Assembly (NCBI RefSeq): GCF_037861325.1
Contig: NZ_JAFELW010000005.1
From: Riemerella anatipestifer_F
GTDB lineage: Bacteria; Bacteroidota; Bacteroidia; Flavobacteriales; Weeksellaceae
Reading direction: 5' to 3' (one strand)
Length of the DNA: 64,000 nucleotides
Position 1 is the stretch's first letter. Every line of letters begins with the position of its first letter. This document shows positions 36,045 through 45,023 of the stretch, piece after piece. Position numbers and translations under genes: made by a program. The notes below the pieces were generated by a model. The model made no database searches. It was given only the letters and a program-made list of their open reading frames with translations, and was not told the origin of the DNA.

Positions 36045-36475
36045 TGGTTAAAGATTATCTTACAGAAGAACAACAGGCTTCTCTTGTGGAAGCCATTAAA
36101 GTAGCTGAAAGTTTTTCTACAGGAGAAATTAGAGTTCATATAGATACTCAGTCAGAACATCATCACGCTAAGAGAGCTTTTGAGGTATTTCAGTCGTTGG
36201 GTATGCAAGATACTAAACACAGAAATGCGGTTTTATTTCACATTAACTTTGATAATAAATACCTTACGATTATAGGTGATGAGGGTATTCATAAAAAGGT
36301 TAAACAAGAGTTTTGGGACAGATTGCACGATGAAATTACCGCCTCATTTGCTCAAGGTAAATATTATTCAGGGTTGAAGGAAGCTATTTTAAAGGCAGGT
36401 CAAGAACTCAAAAAATATTTTCCTATAGAAGGACAAAATCATAACGAATTACCGAATGAGATTACATTCTCTTAA
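36044..36475 (+). CDS. TPM-domain protein (TLP18.3/Psb32/MOLO-1 type), cytosolic
   Basis: A 143-residue protein consisting of one TPM domain without signal peptide: ESFSTGEIRVHI early, AFEVFQSLGMQDTKHRNAVLFHINF in the middle (characteristic T-hydrophobic strand) and IIGDEGIHKKV. TPM domains are linked to phosphatase-like or membrane-protein repair functions in plastids, but the bacterial role is not settled. The start codon overlaps the lemA stop by one base and the next TPM gene starts inside its 3' end. Confidence 0.87.
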   Translation: MVKDYLTEEQQASLVEAIKVAESFSTGEIRVHIDTQSEHHHAKRAFEVFQSLGMQDTKHRNAVLFHINFDNKYLTIIGDEGIHKKVKQEFWDRLHDEITASFAQGKYYSGLKEAILKAGQELKKYFPIEGQNHNELPNEITFS

Positions 36476-37238
36476 AATATTTTTACTTCTATCTTTTATT
36501 TGGTTTGGAAATCTTGTAGCTCAGTATCAAATTCCTAAAAAGCCAAGTGTACTTTATCCAGTTTACGATGAGGTAGGCTTACTTTCTGTCCAAGAGAAGC
36601 AACAGCTTAACCAAAAACTGATAGCCTTTGCAGATTCTACTTCTACCGAGATAATGGTCATTATTATCCCAACAACTAAGGGAGAAGATATTAACTATGT
36701 GGCTACAATGTTTGGTCAGCAGTGGGAAATAGGTCAAAAAAAGGTAGATAATGGTGTGGTTTTTCTCATTGCGACGGAAGACAGAAAGGTATCCATACAG
36801 CAGGGGCGTGCGGTGGAGCAGTATCTTACGGCTTCTACAGCGGGACAAATTATAGATTATCTTGTAGTACCTCGTTTTAAAAGAGGTGCTTGGTACGAAG
36901 GTATAGATTACGGAACAACCGCAATTATAGAAGCTGTACAAGGTAAGTTTAAACCTATTCCTAAGTCTGAAGGAAATGGCGGATTGATGACAGGTATCAT
37001 TATTTTTATTATAATAGTGTTTATCTTACTTATGTTTTCGGGACACGACTCCAATGGGCGAGGTGGCTACGATGATGAAGATGTAATTATTACAAGAAGA
37101 GGAAGACGCTCTTATTCTGGAGGATTCTTTCCTTTTCCTGGAGGCGGTTTTGGAGGCGGTTCTAGTAGTGGAGGTGGTTTCGGTGGTTTCGGTGGTGGCG
37201 GTAGTTTTGGCGGTGGTGGAGCTAGTGGTGGTTGGTAG
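36456..37238 (+). CDS. Secreted TPM-domain membrane protein with Gly-rich tail (YgcG-like)
   Basis: A 260-residue protein with a signal peptide (about 1-22, cleavage near LVAQ), a TPM domain (VYDEVGLLSVQEKQQL, EIMVIIIPTTKGEDI, DNGVVFLIATEDRKVSI), a membrane helix (about 176-193) and a low-complexity tail of glycine, serine and phenylalanine that makes up its last 40 residues. This is the usual domain order of YgcG-type proteins. The TPM domain would face the periplasm. It overlaps the preceding gene by 20 bases and ends the operon. Confidence 0.88.
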   Translation: MRLHSLKIFLLLSFIWFGNLVAQYQIPKKPSVLYPVYDEVGLLSVQEKQQLNQKLIAFADSTSTEIMVIIIPTTKGEDINYVATMFGQQWEIGQKKVDNGVVFLIATEDRKVSIQQGRAVEQYLTASTAGQIIDYLVVPRFKRGAWYEGIDYGTTAIIEAVQGKFKPIPKSEGNGGLMTGIIIFIIIVFILLMFSGHDSNGRGGYDDEDVIITRRGRRSYSGGFFPFPGGGFGGGSSSGGGFGGFGGGGSFGGGGASGGW

Positions 37239-37317
37239 TTACTAGCTTAAATTTTAACAGATTTGTTTTAAATTCTAGGAGCTATAAGCGTTTTGTTTTC
37301 AGTATAACATTTTTTAG

Positions 37318-37325
37318 TATCTTTG
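37318..37325 (+). promoter_or_regulatory. -7 box of the S9 peptidase gene
   Basis: TATCTTTG fits TAnnTTTG and lies 21 bases before ATG 37347. An earlier in-frame TTG at 37323 falls inside this box. Confidence 0.55.
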
Positions 37326-37346
37326 AGGTTAGAACAAATTATCGTT

Positions 37347-39497
37347 ATGAAATTTAATAAAAACTATTGGTTAGCTTTGTTGGTAGTAGGGTTATTACCT
37401 GCTCAAAAGCAAAAGTTTACAATGAGTGAAGCGGTTAATGGGCTTCGTTCTAATTTGGCGATTAAGAATTTACCTCAATTACAATGGGCAAAAGATGGTT
37501 CAGGGTATATTCATTCGGTTAAGAATGCCTATATGATTACAGAGTATCCATCAATGAAATCGGATACTTTAATTTCTCTTTATCAAATCAACCAAAATTT
37601 AACAGGAGGTAGAAAATTATTTGGTTTTCCTAATCTCAATTTCATCAATAATAGTATAGCTTATTTTTCTCAAAACAACGCTCATTATTTGTTGGAGAAA
37701 AAAAGTAATGGTTGGAATATCAAAGAATGGGAGCGTTTGCCAGAAGAAGCGGATAACATCACACTGTTATCGGATAATTCCACTTTTGTTTATACGGTTA
37801 AAAATAATCTTTATTGGCAAAAAAATGGACAAGCATTTGCAATTACCGATGAAAAGAACGAAAATATCATTAGTGGACAATCGGTTCATCGTAACGAGTT
37901 TGGGATAGATGGTGGTGTTTTTTCTGCTCCCGATAATTCTATGATTGCATTTTACAGAATGGACCAAGCGATGGTGAATGATTATCCTGTGATAGATTGG
38001 TCGGTTACGCCAGCAAAAAATCATAATATTAAATATCCTATGGCTGGTGGTACTTCTCACCAAGTGAGTTTAGGAGTTTATGATATAAAATCTAAAAGAA
38101 CTCATTTCCTAAATATAGAAGGAGATAAAGAACAATATTTAACGGCGGTTTCGTGGAGCCCAGATGCTAAATATATTTTTGTAGGTGTTCTCAATAGAGA
38201 CCAAAATCACCTCAAAATGAACCAATATGACGCTAAAACAGGAGCGTTTATCAAAACTCTTTTTGAAGAAAAAAGTGATAAATATGTGGAGCCACAGCAC
38301 TCGTTGGTATTCTTCCCTAATTCTAATACAGATTTTCTTTGGCAGAGCCAAAGAACGGGATATAATCATTTGTTTCACTATCATTTGACTAAAGGTTTGG
38401 TTGGTCAAATTACAGAAGGCGATTGGTTAGTGAGTGATATTCTAGGGTTTAATGCTAAGAAAAATGAAATTTATATAGAAGCAACTAAAGAAACCCCTTT
38501 AGAAAAACACTTGTATAAGGTTAATTGGCACAATAAGAAAATGGTGCGTCTTTCCAAGTCGGCGGGTGTTCATAGGGGATTGCTTAATCAATCTGGAACC
38601 GCTTTGTTAGATAGCTATTCTAACGCAACTACGCCAAGAAAAATAGAGGTCATCAATACCAATACAATGGTGTCTAGTACTTTGTTGTCTGCGGATAATA
38701 CTTTGGAGGGATACCTTCGTCCAGAGGTTAAAAATGTAACTTTAAAAGCAGATGATGGTACGCCTCTTTATGGAAAGCTGATTTTGCCGACTTCATTTAA
38801 TCCAAACAAAAAGTATCCTGTTATTGTTTATTTATATAATGGTCCACACCTTCAATTGGTTACTAATTCTTTCCCTGCAAGTGGTAATCTTTGGTACGAA
38901 TATTTAGCCCAGAGGGATTATGTGGTCTTTACTATGGACGGTAGAGGTTCGTCTAATAGAGGTCTAAAGTTTGAGTCGGCACCATTTCGTCAGCTAGGAA
39001 CTGTGGAAATGAACGACCAACTAAAAGGGGTAGATTATTTAAAATCATTACCTTTTGTAGATGCTGAAAGAATGGGCGTTCATGGTTGGAGTTTCGGAGG
39101 ATTTATGACGACGAGTTTAATGCTTCGTCACCCAGATGTCTTTAAGGTAGGTGTGGCAGGAGGTCCTGTGATAGATTGGAAGATGTATGAAATTATGTAC
39201 ACAGAGCGTTATATGGATACACCTCAGCAAAATCCAGAGGGCTATGCACAAGCTAATCTACTAGATAAGGTTCAAAATCTTAAAGGGAATTTACTCCTAA
39301 TACACGGAGCTCAAGATGATGTGGTGGTATGGCAACATACGATTGATTTCTTGAAAGCAGCAGTTGACAAAGGAGTACAGTTGGATTACTTCGTCTATCC
39401 AGGTCATGCACATAATGTGCTAGGTAAAGATAGGGTGCATCTAATGCAAAAGGTTACAGACTATTTTGATGCTCATTTGAAAAATAATAAAAACTAA
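37347..39497 (+). CDS. S9 family peptidase (dipeptidyl peptidase IV-like)
   Basis: A 716-residue secreted serine peptidase. It has a short signal peptide (hydrophobic residues about 7-17, AQKQ after it), an N-terminal beta-propeller of DPP IV type, and a C-terminal alpha/beta hydrolase domain. Catalytic residues are visible in GWSFGGFMTT (Ser), GAQDDVVVW (Asp) and PGHAHNV (His). DPP IV enzymes release dipeptides with Pro or Ala in second position and support peptide use in asaccharolytic Bacteroidota. The start at ATG 37347 is chosen because the upstream TTG overlaps the promoter. It is transcribed alone or with the following gene across a leaky terminator. Confidence 0.92.
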   Translation: MKFNKNYWLALLVVGLLPAQKQKFTMSEAVNGLRSNLAIKNLPQLQWAKDGSGYIHSVKNAYMITEYPSMKSDTLISLYQINQNLTGGRKLFGFPNLNFINNSIAYFSQNNAHYLLEKKSNGWNIKEWERLPEEADNITLLSDNSTFVYTVKNNLYWQKNGQAFAITDEKNENIISGQSVHRNEFGIDGGVFSAPDNSMIAFYRMDQAMVNDYPVIDWSVTPAKNHNIKYPMAGGTSHQVSLGVYDIKSKRTHFLNIEGDKEQYLTAVSWSPDAKYIFVGVLNRDQNHLKMNQYDAKTGAFIKTLFEEKSDKYVEPQHSLVFFPNSNTDFLWQSQRTGYNHLFHYHLTKGLVGQITEGDWLVSDILGFNAKKNEIYIEATKETPLEKHLYKVNWHNKKMVRLSKSAGVHRGLLNQSGTALLDSYSNATTPRKIEVINTNTMVSSTLLSADNTLEGYLRPEVKNVTLKADDGTPLYGKLILPTSFNPNKKYPVIVYLYNGPHLQLVTNSFPASGNLWYEYLAQRDYVVFTMDGRGSSNRGLKFESAPFRQLGTVEMNDQLKGVDYLKSLPFVDAERMGVHGWSFGGFMTTSLMLRHPDVFKVGVAGGPVIDWKMYEIMYTERYMDTPQQNPEGYAQANLLDKVQNLKGNLLLIHGAQDDVVVWQHTIDFLKAAVDKGVQLDYFVYPGHAHNVLGKDRVHLMQKVTDYFDAHLKNNKN

Positions 39498-39501
39498 ATC
39501 T

Positions 39502-39535
39502 AAAGGCTCTAGGATTAAATATCTTAGGGCTTTTT
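39502..39535 (+). terminator. Terminator after the S9 peptidase gene
   Basis: A stem of about 13 pairs with two G-T pairs and one bulged base, a TAAAT loop and a run of five T. It ends 22 bases before the next start. Confidence 0.6.
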
Positions 39536-39557
39536 GATTAAAAAAGTGGAAGCAAAG

Positions 39558-40475
39558 ATGAAAGTCATTATTTCAGGAGGGACAGGCTTTGTGGGGAAAC
39601 AACTCACAGAGTATCTTCTTTCAAAAGGATATGAGGTTTTGGTATTAACTAGAAATTTGCCAACTCATAATCCGCAGAGCAACTTACGCTATTTTGAATG
39701 GAATCCTCAGTTAAAAACTTTTGATAAAAAACCTTTTGAAATGGCAGATGCTGTCATCAACCTCGCAGGAGCTGGTATTGCAGATGAACGCTGGACTACT
39801 CAAAGGAAAGGAATACTCATCAATAGTAGAATCAATGCTAATGAGACCATAATAAAGACTTTACAAGAAGTGGATAATCATATTAAGACGGTTATTGGTA
39901 CTTCTGCAATAGGTTGGTATGGGTTAGAAATTCCTAATGATTTGCTTTGTACGGAAGATATGCTCGCTGCAGCAGATTTTTTAGCACAATTATGCCAAAA
40001 GTGGGAAGACTCTATAAAGCCAGTTAAGGATTTAGGGAAAAGATTGTGTATTCTAAGAACAGGTGTTGTCTTAGGGGCAGATGGAGGGGCTTATCCTAAA
40101 ATGACTCAACCTTTAAATTTTGGTATTAAACCTCTGCTTGGAAATGGTAAACAAATGATGAGTTGGGTTCATATCAAAGACCATTGTGCTATTTACCATC
40201 ACTTATTAGAGAACGAAGTGGAAGGTATTTTTAATTCGGTGGCACCTAATCCAGTAACACAAAATGAATTTTTAAATCAAACTCAAAAATATAAAAAGAA
40301 ATATAGTCTGCCTGTAAAAGTTTCTAAATTTTTTCTTAGAATGATGCTAGGCGAACTATCGGATATGTTAACCTCCACTGCTAAAGTCTCCTCACAGAAA
40401 ATAGAACAAACAGGGTATAAGTTTAGATATCCTAATATAAAAGACGCTGTAGAAGATTTAGAGAAAAGCAACTAA
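39558..40475 (+). CDS. TIGR01777-family epimerase-like protein (YfcH/SDR39U1 type)
   Basis: A 305-residue atypical extended SDR. It begins with IISGGTGFVGKQLTEYLL, then AVINLAGAGIADERW, the GTSAIGWYG segment and LRTGVVLGADGGAYPKM, the hallmarks of the TIGR01777 group. The biological role is unknown across the family. I start at ATG 39558, not at the TTG 24 bases earlier that lies in the terminator tail. Its stop overlaps that of the convergent lpxB gene by four bases. Confidence 0.88.
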   Translation: MKVIISGGTGFVGKQLTEYLLSKGYEVLVLTRNLPTHNPQSNLRYFEWNPQLKTFDKKPFEMADAVINLAGAGIADERWTTQRKGILINSRINANETIIKTLQEVDNHIKTVIGTSAIGWYGLEIPNDLLCTEDMLAAADFLAQLCQKWEDSIKPVKDLGKRLCILRTGVVLGADGGAYPKMTQPLNFGIKPLLGNGKQMMSWVHIKDHCAIYHHLLENEVEGIFNSVAPNPVTQNEFLNQTQKYKKKYSLPVKVSKFFLRMMLGELSDMLTSTAKVSSQKIEQTGYKFRYPNIKDAVEDLEKSN

Positions 40476-41572
40476 ATTTTAGTAATGATTTCTGCGGCTT
40501 TCTCGCTAGCTCCTTTTCCTCCTAGTTTTTCTTTGAGAATTTTATAGTCAGAAAGAAGACTAGCTCTATTTTCATTGAGAATCAGTTTGAGTTCTTTAAC
40601 AAGATTAGGCGTATTGAGTTCATCTTGAATGAGTTCTTTAACCACCTCTTTATCCATAATTAAATTAACGAGGGAAATGTATTTAATATGTTTAATGAGG
40701 CGTTTAGCGATTTCGTAGGAGATTTTACTTCCACGATAACAAACCACTTCTGGGACTTCTAATAAGGCAGTTTCCAAAGTAGCCGTACCAGAGGTTACGA
40801 GTGCTGCATCGGAGCATCGGAGAAGGTCATAGGTTTTATTAGAAATAAAGCTCACTTCCTTATCTACATAACTTTCGTAGAAAGATTTAGGTAAACTAGG
40901 AGCTCCAGCGATTACAAACTGATAGTCTTTAAATTCACTCCTCACAGAAAGCATTATTGAAAGCATTTTTTTTACTTCTTGTTCTCTGGAACCAGGTAGA
41001 AGAGCAATGATTTTTTTATCACTTAATTGATGTTCTTTTTTAAAAGTTTGAATGTCAATTGGTGGTAAATCAGATAAAGCATCTAAAAGTGGGTGACCAA
41101 CAAAATGAGCTCCTATCTGATGTTTTTTATAAAAATCCTTTTCAAACGGTAGAATAACAAGCATCTTATCTACATATTTTTTTATGATGTTTACTCTACT
41201 TTCCTTCCATGCCCAAAGTTGAGGAGAAATGTAATAAACTACTTTAATACCTAACTTTTTTGCAAACTTGGCAATTCTAAGGTTAAAGCCAGGATAATCT
41301 ACAAGGATTAAAACATCAGGGCAAAAATTACGGATGTCCTCTTTACAGAATTTAATATTTCTGAGTATAGTACCTAAGTTTTGAATAACCTCCACAAACC
41401 CCATAAATGCTAAATCTCTGTAGTGCTTTACCAAAGTGCCACCTTGCTGTTCCATTAAATCACCACCCCAAAATCTAAAAGTAGCGTTAGGGTCTTTTTG
41501 TTTTAGAGCTTTCATAAGGTTGCTTCCGTGCAAATCACCAGAGGCTTCTCCTGCTATAATGTAGTATTTCAT
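40472..41572 (-). CDS. lpxB: Lipid-A-disaccharide synthase
   Basis: LpxB joins UDP-diacylglucosamine and lipid X (diacylglucosamine-1-phosphate) to form the lipid A disaccharide at the inner membrane. The 366-residue protein opens with IIAGEASGDLHGSNLMKAL, contains LVDYPGFNLRIAKFAK, ISPQLWAWKESRV and LLPGSREQEV, and ends with a basic helix. These are diagnostic of the family. It shows that the organism makes lipid A and is Gram-negative. The gene has its own minus-strand promoter and is convergent with the TIGR01777 gene. Confidence 0.96.
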   Translation of the reverse strand: MKYYIIAGEASGDLHGSNLMKALKQKDPNATFRFWGGDLMEQQGGTLVKHYRDLAFMGFVEVIQNLGTILRNIKFCKEDIRNFCPDVLILVDYPGFNLRIAKFAKKLGIKVVYYISPQLWAWKESRVNIIKKYVDKMLVILPFEKDFYKKHQIGAHFVGHPLLDALSDLPPIDIQTFKKEHQLSDKKIIALLPGSREQEVKKMLSIMLSVRSEFKDYQFVIAGAPSLPKSFYESYVDKEVSFISNKTYDLLRCSDAALVTSGTATLETALLEVPEVVCYRGSKISYEIAKRLIKHIKYISLVNLIMDKEVVKELIQDELNTPNLVKELKLILNENRASLLSDYKILKEKLGGKGASEKAAEIITKI

Positions 41573-41589
41573 TTATGAAGGGTTTAGAA

Positions 41590-41597
41590 CAAAGATA
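41590..41597 (-). promoter_or_regulatory. -7 box of lpxB
   Basis: TATCTTTG on the minus strand fits TAnnTTTG and lies 17 bases before the lpxB ATG. Confidence 0.55.
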
Positions 41598-41718
41598 ATT
41601 AAAAATATGGGAAGCTATACTTCGATATACAACTATTATTGTTGAATAATTCAAAAAATAAGAATAGTTAGAGATAAAGTTTGGCTACATCGGTTGTTTA
41701 AATTTAATAATTATAAAC

Positions 41719-41757
41719 AAAAAACCACCCGCCAAAAACTTTTAGGAGTGGTTTTTT
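41719..41757 (-). terminator. Terminator after the zinc metallopeptidase gene
   Basis: Ten paired bases (41719-41728 with 41748-41757) with a 19-base loop; read on the minus strand the stem ends in a T run, 17 bases past the peptidase stop. A matching T run on the plus strand makes it potentially bidirectional. Confidence 0.7.
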
Positions 41758-41773
41758 AAGTATTAAATTTTAC

Positions 41774-42457
41774 TTAATCTCTCCTATCCATTAGCATAGA
41801 AGCAAAGTAAATTAGCTGAGCTAATGAACCTAATGCTGCAACTACATAAGTTCTAGCAGCCCATTTTAGAGAGTCTTCAGCGCCAGCATATTCTTCTGTG
41901 GTTACAGTACCTGTACTCTTTAGCCATTTTAAAGCACGATTACTTGCATCGTACTCTACAGGAAGAGTAACAAAGGCGAATAATGTTGTGATGGCAAATA
42001 GCCCAACACCTACGGCTAATAGAGTTTTGTTGCCACTTGCGGCCATTACTGCAATGCCGCCTATAAGGATAAATTGCAATAAGTTAGAACTGATATTAAC
42101 GATAGGAACTAACTTAGAACGAAGTTGTAACATAGAATACCCTACGGCATGTTGTATGGCGTGTCCACACTCGTGGGCGGCAACGGCAGCGGCAGCAGCA
42201 TTTCTCTGCATATAAACTGCTTCGGACAGATTTACCGTTTTGTTCATAGGATTATAATGGTCTGTAAGTTGCCCAGGAATAGAGACTACCTGAACATCGT
42301 GTATGCCATTGTCTCTTAACATTTTTTCTGCCACTTCTTTACCAGAAAGTCCGTTACTGAGAATTACTTTAGAGTAGTGATTAAACTTTGATTTTAACCT
42401 CGCCGAAACAAGCCAACTTACTAGAGTGATGATTCCTAAAATAATATAATAACCCAT
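41774..42457 (-). CDS. Membrane zinc metallopeptidase (YugP/COG2738 type)
   Basis: A 227-residue membrane protein with the zinc-binding HECGHAIQHAVGYS motif near residue 95, one N-terminal membrane helix and three further hydrophobic segments (about 125-140, 147-170, 203-222). The segments NGLSGKEVAEKMLRDNGI and LPVEYDASNRALKWL are typical of the family. Its substrates are unknown; the family is thought to be involved in membrane protein quality control. It is divergent from the GNAT gene and closed by its own terminator. Confidence 0.88.
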   Translation of the reverse strand: MGYYIILGIITLVSWLVSARLKSKFNHYSKVILSNGLSGKEVAEKMLRDNGIHDVQVVSIPGQLTDHYNPMNKTVNLSEAVYMQRNAAAAAVAAHECGHAIQHAVGYSMLQLRSKLVPIVNISSNLLQFILIGGIAVMAASGNKTLLAVGVGLFAITTLFAFVTLPVEYDASNRALKWLKSTGTVTTEEYAGAEDSLKWAARTYVVAALGSLAQLIYFASMLMDRRD

Positions 42458-42510
42458 AATAATTTAATTTTTAGCCACTATTTAGAAAAAATTATGCCAA
42501 ACTTTTATGT

Positions 42511-42518
42511 TATATTTG
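42511..42518 (+). promoter_or_regulatory. -7 box of the GNAT gene
   Basis: TATATTTG fits TAnnTTTG and lies 21 bases before ATG 42540. Confidence 0.5.
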
Positions 42519-42539
42519 CTGTGAAAAAATGACCGAAAT

Positions 42540-43664
42540 ATGGCATCTATAGTAGTAAAAAAGGTAACTAACGACAAAGAATTACAGGATTTCATAAAAT
42601 TCCCAAACAAGCTTTATAAAGAAAATCCCAACTATGTGCCACCACTTAACAACGATGAAAAGAATATTTGGAAGGCTGAAGAAAATCCCGCTTTATCTTA
42701 CTCTGATGCAGAACAATATTTAGCATATAGAAATGGAGAAGTGGTTGGGCGTATTGCACTTATGGTTAATTATAAGGAAGAAAAGGAGTTAGGCATTAAA
42801 AAGTTGCGTTTTGGGTGGCTGGATTTTATAGATGATATAGAGGTTTCAAAAGCATTGATGGATAAGGCTATAGAAGTAGCTAAATCTAAAAATCTTTCCA
42901 AGATTGAAGGTCCAATGGGATTTACTAATTTGGATAAAGCGGGTATGTTGATAAAAGGGTTTGACAAATTGGCAACTATGATAGGGATATATAATTTTGA
43001 CTATTATCCAACACATTTGGAGCAACTTGGACTTAAAAAAGAAAAAGAATGGGTAGAGTTTGAAATTGATTTTCCAGAGCAACTGCCAGAAAAAGTAACC
43101 AAGTTTAGTGGTCTTATTAAAGAAAAATATAAGCTTAAGGTTCTTAGGTTTAATCATAAAAAAGAAATATTGCCTTTAGTAGAGCCTATGTTTAAACTAC
43201 TAGATGAAACTTATAAAAACTTATCTACCTACACACCAATTTCAGATGAGCAAATAAAGACCTATAAAGAGAAATATTTTGGTTTTATTGACAAAGATTA
43301 TATCATTTGTATTTCTGATGAACATAATGATTTAATTGCTTTTGCTATCACAATGCCATCTTATTCTAGAGCTTTGCAAAAGGCTAAAGGGAAACTATTT
43401 CCGTTTGGGTGGTGGCATTTTCTACAAGCAAGTAAGAAGAATGATAGAGCTAATTTTTACCTAATAGGTATTCGTCCAGATTATCAGCGTAGAGGCGTTA
43501 CTTCTATTATCTTTGAAGAAATTTATAAAGTGTTTAAGCAGAAAGGGGTGAGGTTTTTAGAGACCAATCCTGAGCTTGAAGAAAATAAAAATATTCAACT
43601 TTTGTGGCAGGATTATAATCCGGTTAATCACAAACGAAGAAGAACTTATTCACTAGACATTTAA
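42540..43664 (+). CDS. GNAT-fold protein of unknown substrate
   Basis: A 374-residue protein whose C-terminal half holds the GNAT acetyl-CoA pattern: FYLIGIRPDYQRRGVTSIIFEEIYKVFKQKG near residues 305-335, with the R/Q-x-x-G-x-G/A loop degenerate to RRGVTS. The N-terminal part (FIKFPNKLYKENPNYVPPL, AYRNGEVVGRIALMVN) is found in large uncharacterised Bacteroidota proteins that appear to have two GNAT-like halves. No function is known. It has its own promoter, and a 59-residue membrane protein gene follows after ten bases. Confidence 0.75.
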   Translation: MASIVVKKVTNDKELQDFIKFPNKLYKENPNYVPPLNNDEKNIWKAEENPALSYSDAEQYLAYRNGEVVGRIALMVNYKEEKELGIKKLRFGWLDFIDDIEVSKALMDKAIEVAKSKNLSKIEGPMGFTNLDKAGMLIKGFDKLATMIGIYNFDYYPTHLEQLGLKKEKEWVEFEIDFPEQLPEKVTKFSGLIKEKYKLKVLRFNHKKEILPLVEPMFKLLDETYKNLSTYTPISDEQIKTYKEKYFGFIDKDYIICISDEHNDLIAFAITMPSYSRALQKAKGKLFPFGWWHFLQASKKNDRANFYLIGIRPDYQRRGVTSIIFEEIYKVFKQKGVRFLETNPELEENKNIQLLWQDYNPVNHKRRRTYSLDI

Positions 43665-43674
43665 GGTATTTTCA

Positions 43675-43854
43675 ATGAAAAAACAACTCTATCTTTATGC
43701 GATTTTAATTATTGTATTTATATTGTATAATACTATTTTTAAAGTAGAAGATGGGCGGATAAACACCATCATTAACATTGTCTTTGCAAGTGTACTATTT
43801 TTGTATATTGCTTATATAGCTTGGGTGATATTAAAGAAAATGAAAAACAGATAA
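43675..43854 (+). CDS. Small two-helix membrane protein
   Basis: An ATG at 43675 opens a 59-residue frame ending in TAA at 43852-43854. The protein has two hydrophobic helices (about residues 5-21 and 34-53) separated by a short charged loop (FKVEDGRINT) and a basic tail KKMKNR. It starts ten bases after the GNAT gene on the same strand, so it is likely translated from that mRNA. Composition and codon use fit the neighbours. I do not recognise the family. Confidence 0.65.
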   Translation: MKKQLYLYAILIIVFILYNTIFKVEDGRINTIINIVFASVLFLYIAYIAWVILKKMKNR

Positions 43855-43947
43855 AATATTTATTTAAAATAATTCTAAATTAACTAAATATAAGTTATTT
43901 TGCTTTTAAAAAGGAGGTGGCTTTTTTAGTTTTAAGGTTTAATTTCT

Positions 43948-43955
43948 TAGCTTTG
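43948..43955 (+). promoter_or_regulatory. -7 box of the nuo operon
   Basis: TAGCTTTG fits TAnnTTTG and lies 22 bases before the nuoA ATG. It is the probable main promoter of the 13-kb operon. Confidence 0.55.
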
Positions 43956-43977
43956 CAGGTCAAGAATTAAAGTTATT

Positions 43978-44343
43978 ATGAGTATTCCAGAAAATTATAT
44001 TCCAATTTTAATACAAGCTGCTGTAGGCTTGGGGTTTGTGTTGATTTCTTTGGTAGCTTCTCATTATTTGGGTCCTAGGCTTAATGGCGGAGTTAAAGAT
44101 GATGCCTTTGAGTGTGGGGTAGAGATTGAAGGAGATGCTAGAACACCATTCTCTGTTAAGTATTTTCTTACAGCTATTTTATTTGTTTTATTTGATATAG
44201 AAATAGTTTTTTTCTACCCTTATGCGGTTAATTTTAGAGAATTTGGGGTAGAAGGCTTTTTAGCTGTTCTTACATTTGTAGCAGTATTTTTTATCGGATT
44301 TTTCTATGTTCTTAAAAGAGGAGCTTTAGATTGGGATAAGTAA
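43978..44343 (+). CDS. nuoA: NADH-quinone oxidoreductase subunit A
   Basis: A 121-residue membrane subunit of complex I with three helices. The conserved loop DDAFECGVEIEGDARTPFSVKYFLTAILFVLFDIEIVFFYPYA (here given by its key elements ECG, R.PF and FDIE) contains the quinone-site-proximal Cys and acidic residues found in all NuoA proteins. First gene of the operon; nuoB follows after 43 bases. Confidence 0.96.
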   Translation: MSIPENYIPILIQAAVGLGFVLISLVASHYLGPRLNGGVKDDAFECGVEIEGDARTPFSVKYFLTAILFVLFDIEIVFFYPYAVNFREFGVEGFLAVLTFVAVFFIGFFYVLKRGALDWDK

Positions 44344-44386
44344 GAATATTTAAGTGACTATTATATTTAAAAATTAGAAAAACGAG

Positions 44387-44941
44387 ATGTCTAATAAACC
44401 TATTATAAAAACAGATGCACCAGCTCCTCCAGGATATTCAGGAGAGGGGTTCTTTGCAACAAAATTAAGTAGCCTTATAGGAATGGCTCGTTCTTATTCC
44501 TTATGGCCACTACCATTTGCAACTTCTTGTTGTGGTATTGAGTTTATGGCAATGGCGATGCCTACTTACGATATGGCAAGATTCGGTGCGGAAAGAATGT
44601 CTTTCTCTCCAAGACAAGCAGATTGTCTTTTGGTTTGCGGAACTATATCTAAAAAATTAGCACCCGTGCTTAAGCAAGTTTACTCTCAGATGGCAGAACC
44701 TAAATGGGTAATAGCGGTGGGAGCTTGTGCGAGTAGTGGTGGTATTTTTGATACTTATTCGGTACTACAAGGGATAGATAAAATTATACCTGTAGATGTA
44801 TATGTGCCAGGATGTCCGCCTAGGCCAGAGCAGATATTAGAAGGGTTTATGCAGGTTCAGGCATTGGCACAGAGTGAAAGTCTTAGAAGAAGAGATATGC
44901 CAGAGTATAAGGCATTGTTAGAAAGCTACGGTGTTAAATAA
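44387..44941 (+). CDS. nuoB: NADH-quinone oxidoreductase subunit B
   Basis: A 184-residue peripheral-arm subunit that binds the terminal cluster N2. The tandem-cysteine motif ATSCCGIEFMAM is present together with the later GACASSGGIFDTY and VPGCPPRPE cysteines, giving all four ligands. N2 passes electrons to quinone at the interface with NuoD and NuoH. It is followed by an 82-base gap holding a 10-bp inverted repeat before nuoC. Confidence 0.97.
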   Translation: MSNKPIIKTDAPAPPGYSGEGFFATKLSSLIGMARSYSLWPLPFATSCCGIEFMAMAMPTYDMARFGAERMSFSPRQADCLLVCGTISKKLAPVLKQVYSQMAEPKWVIAVGACASSGGIFDTYSVLQGIDKIIPVDVYVPGCPPRPEQILEGFMQVQALAQSESLRRRDMPEYKALLESYGVK

Positions 44942-45023
44942 ACTGAGATAATTTGAAATTGAGAGCTAGATTATCAAAAAATTAAAAAAGTTAAATCATT
45001 GTCAAATTATCATATAAAAAGAT

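Noticed and set aside
43909..43926. AAGGAGGTGG stretch before nuoA looking like a Shine-Dalgarno site
   Set aside because: It lies more than 50 bases before the nuoA start and upstream of the -7 box, so it would not be in the mRNA leader.
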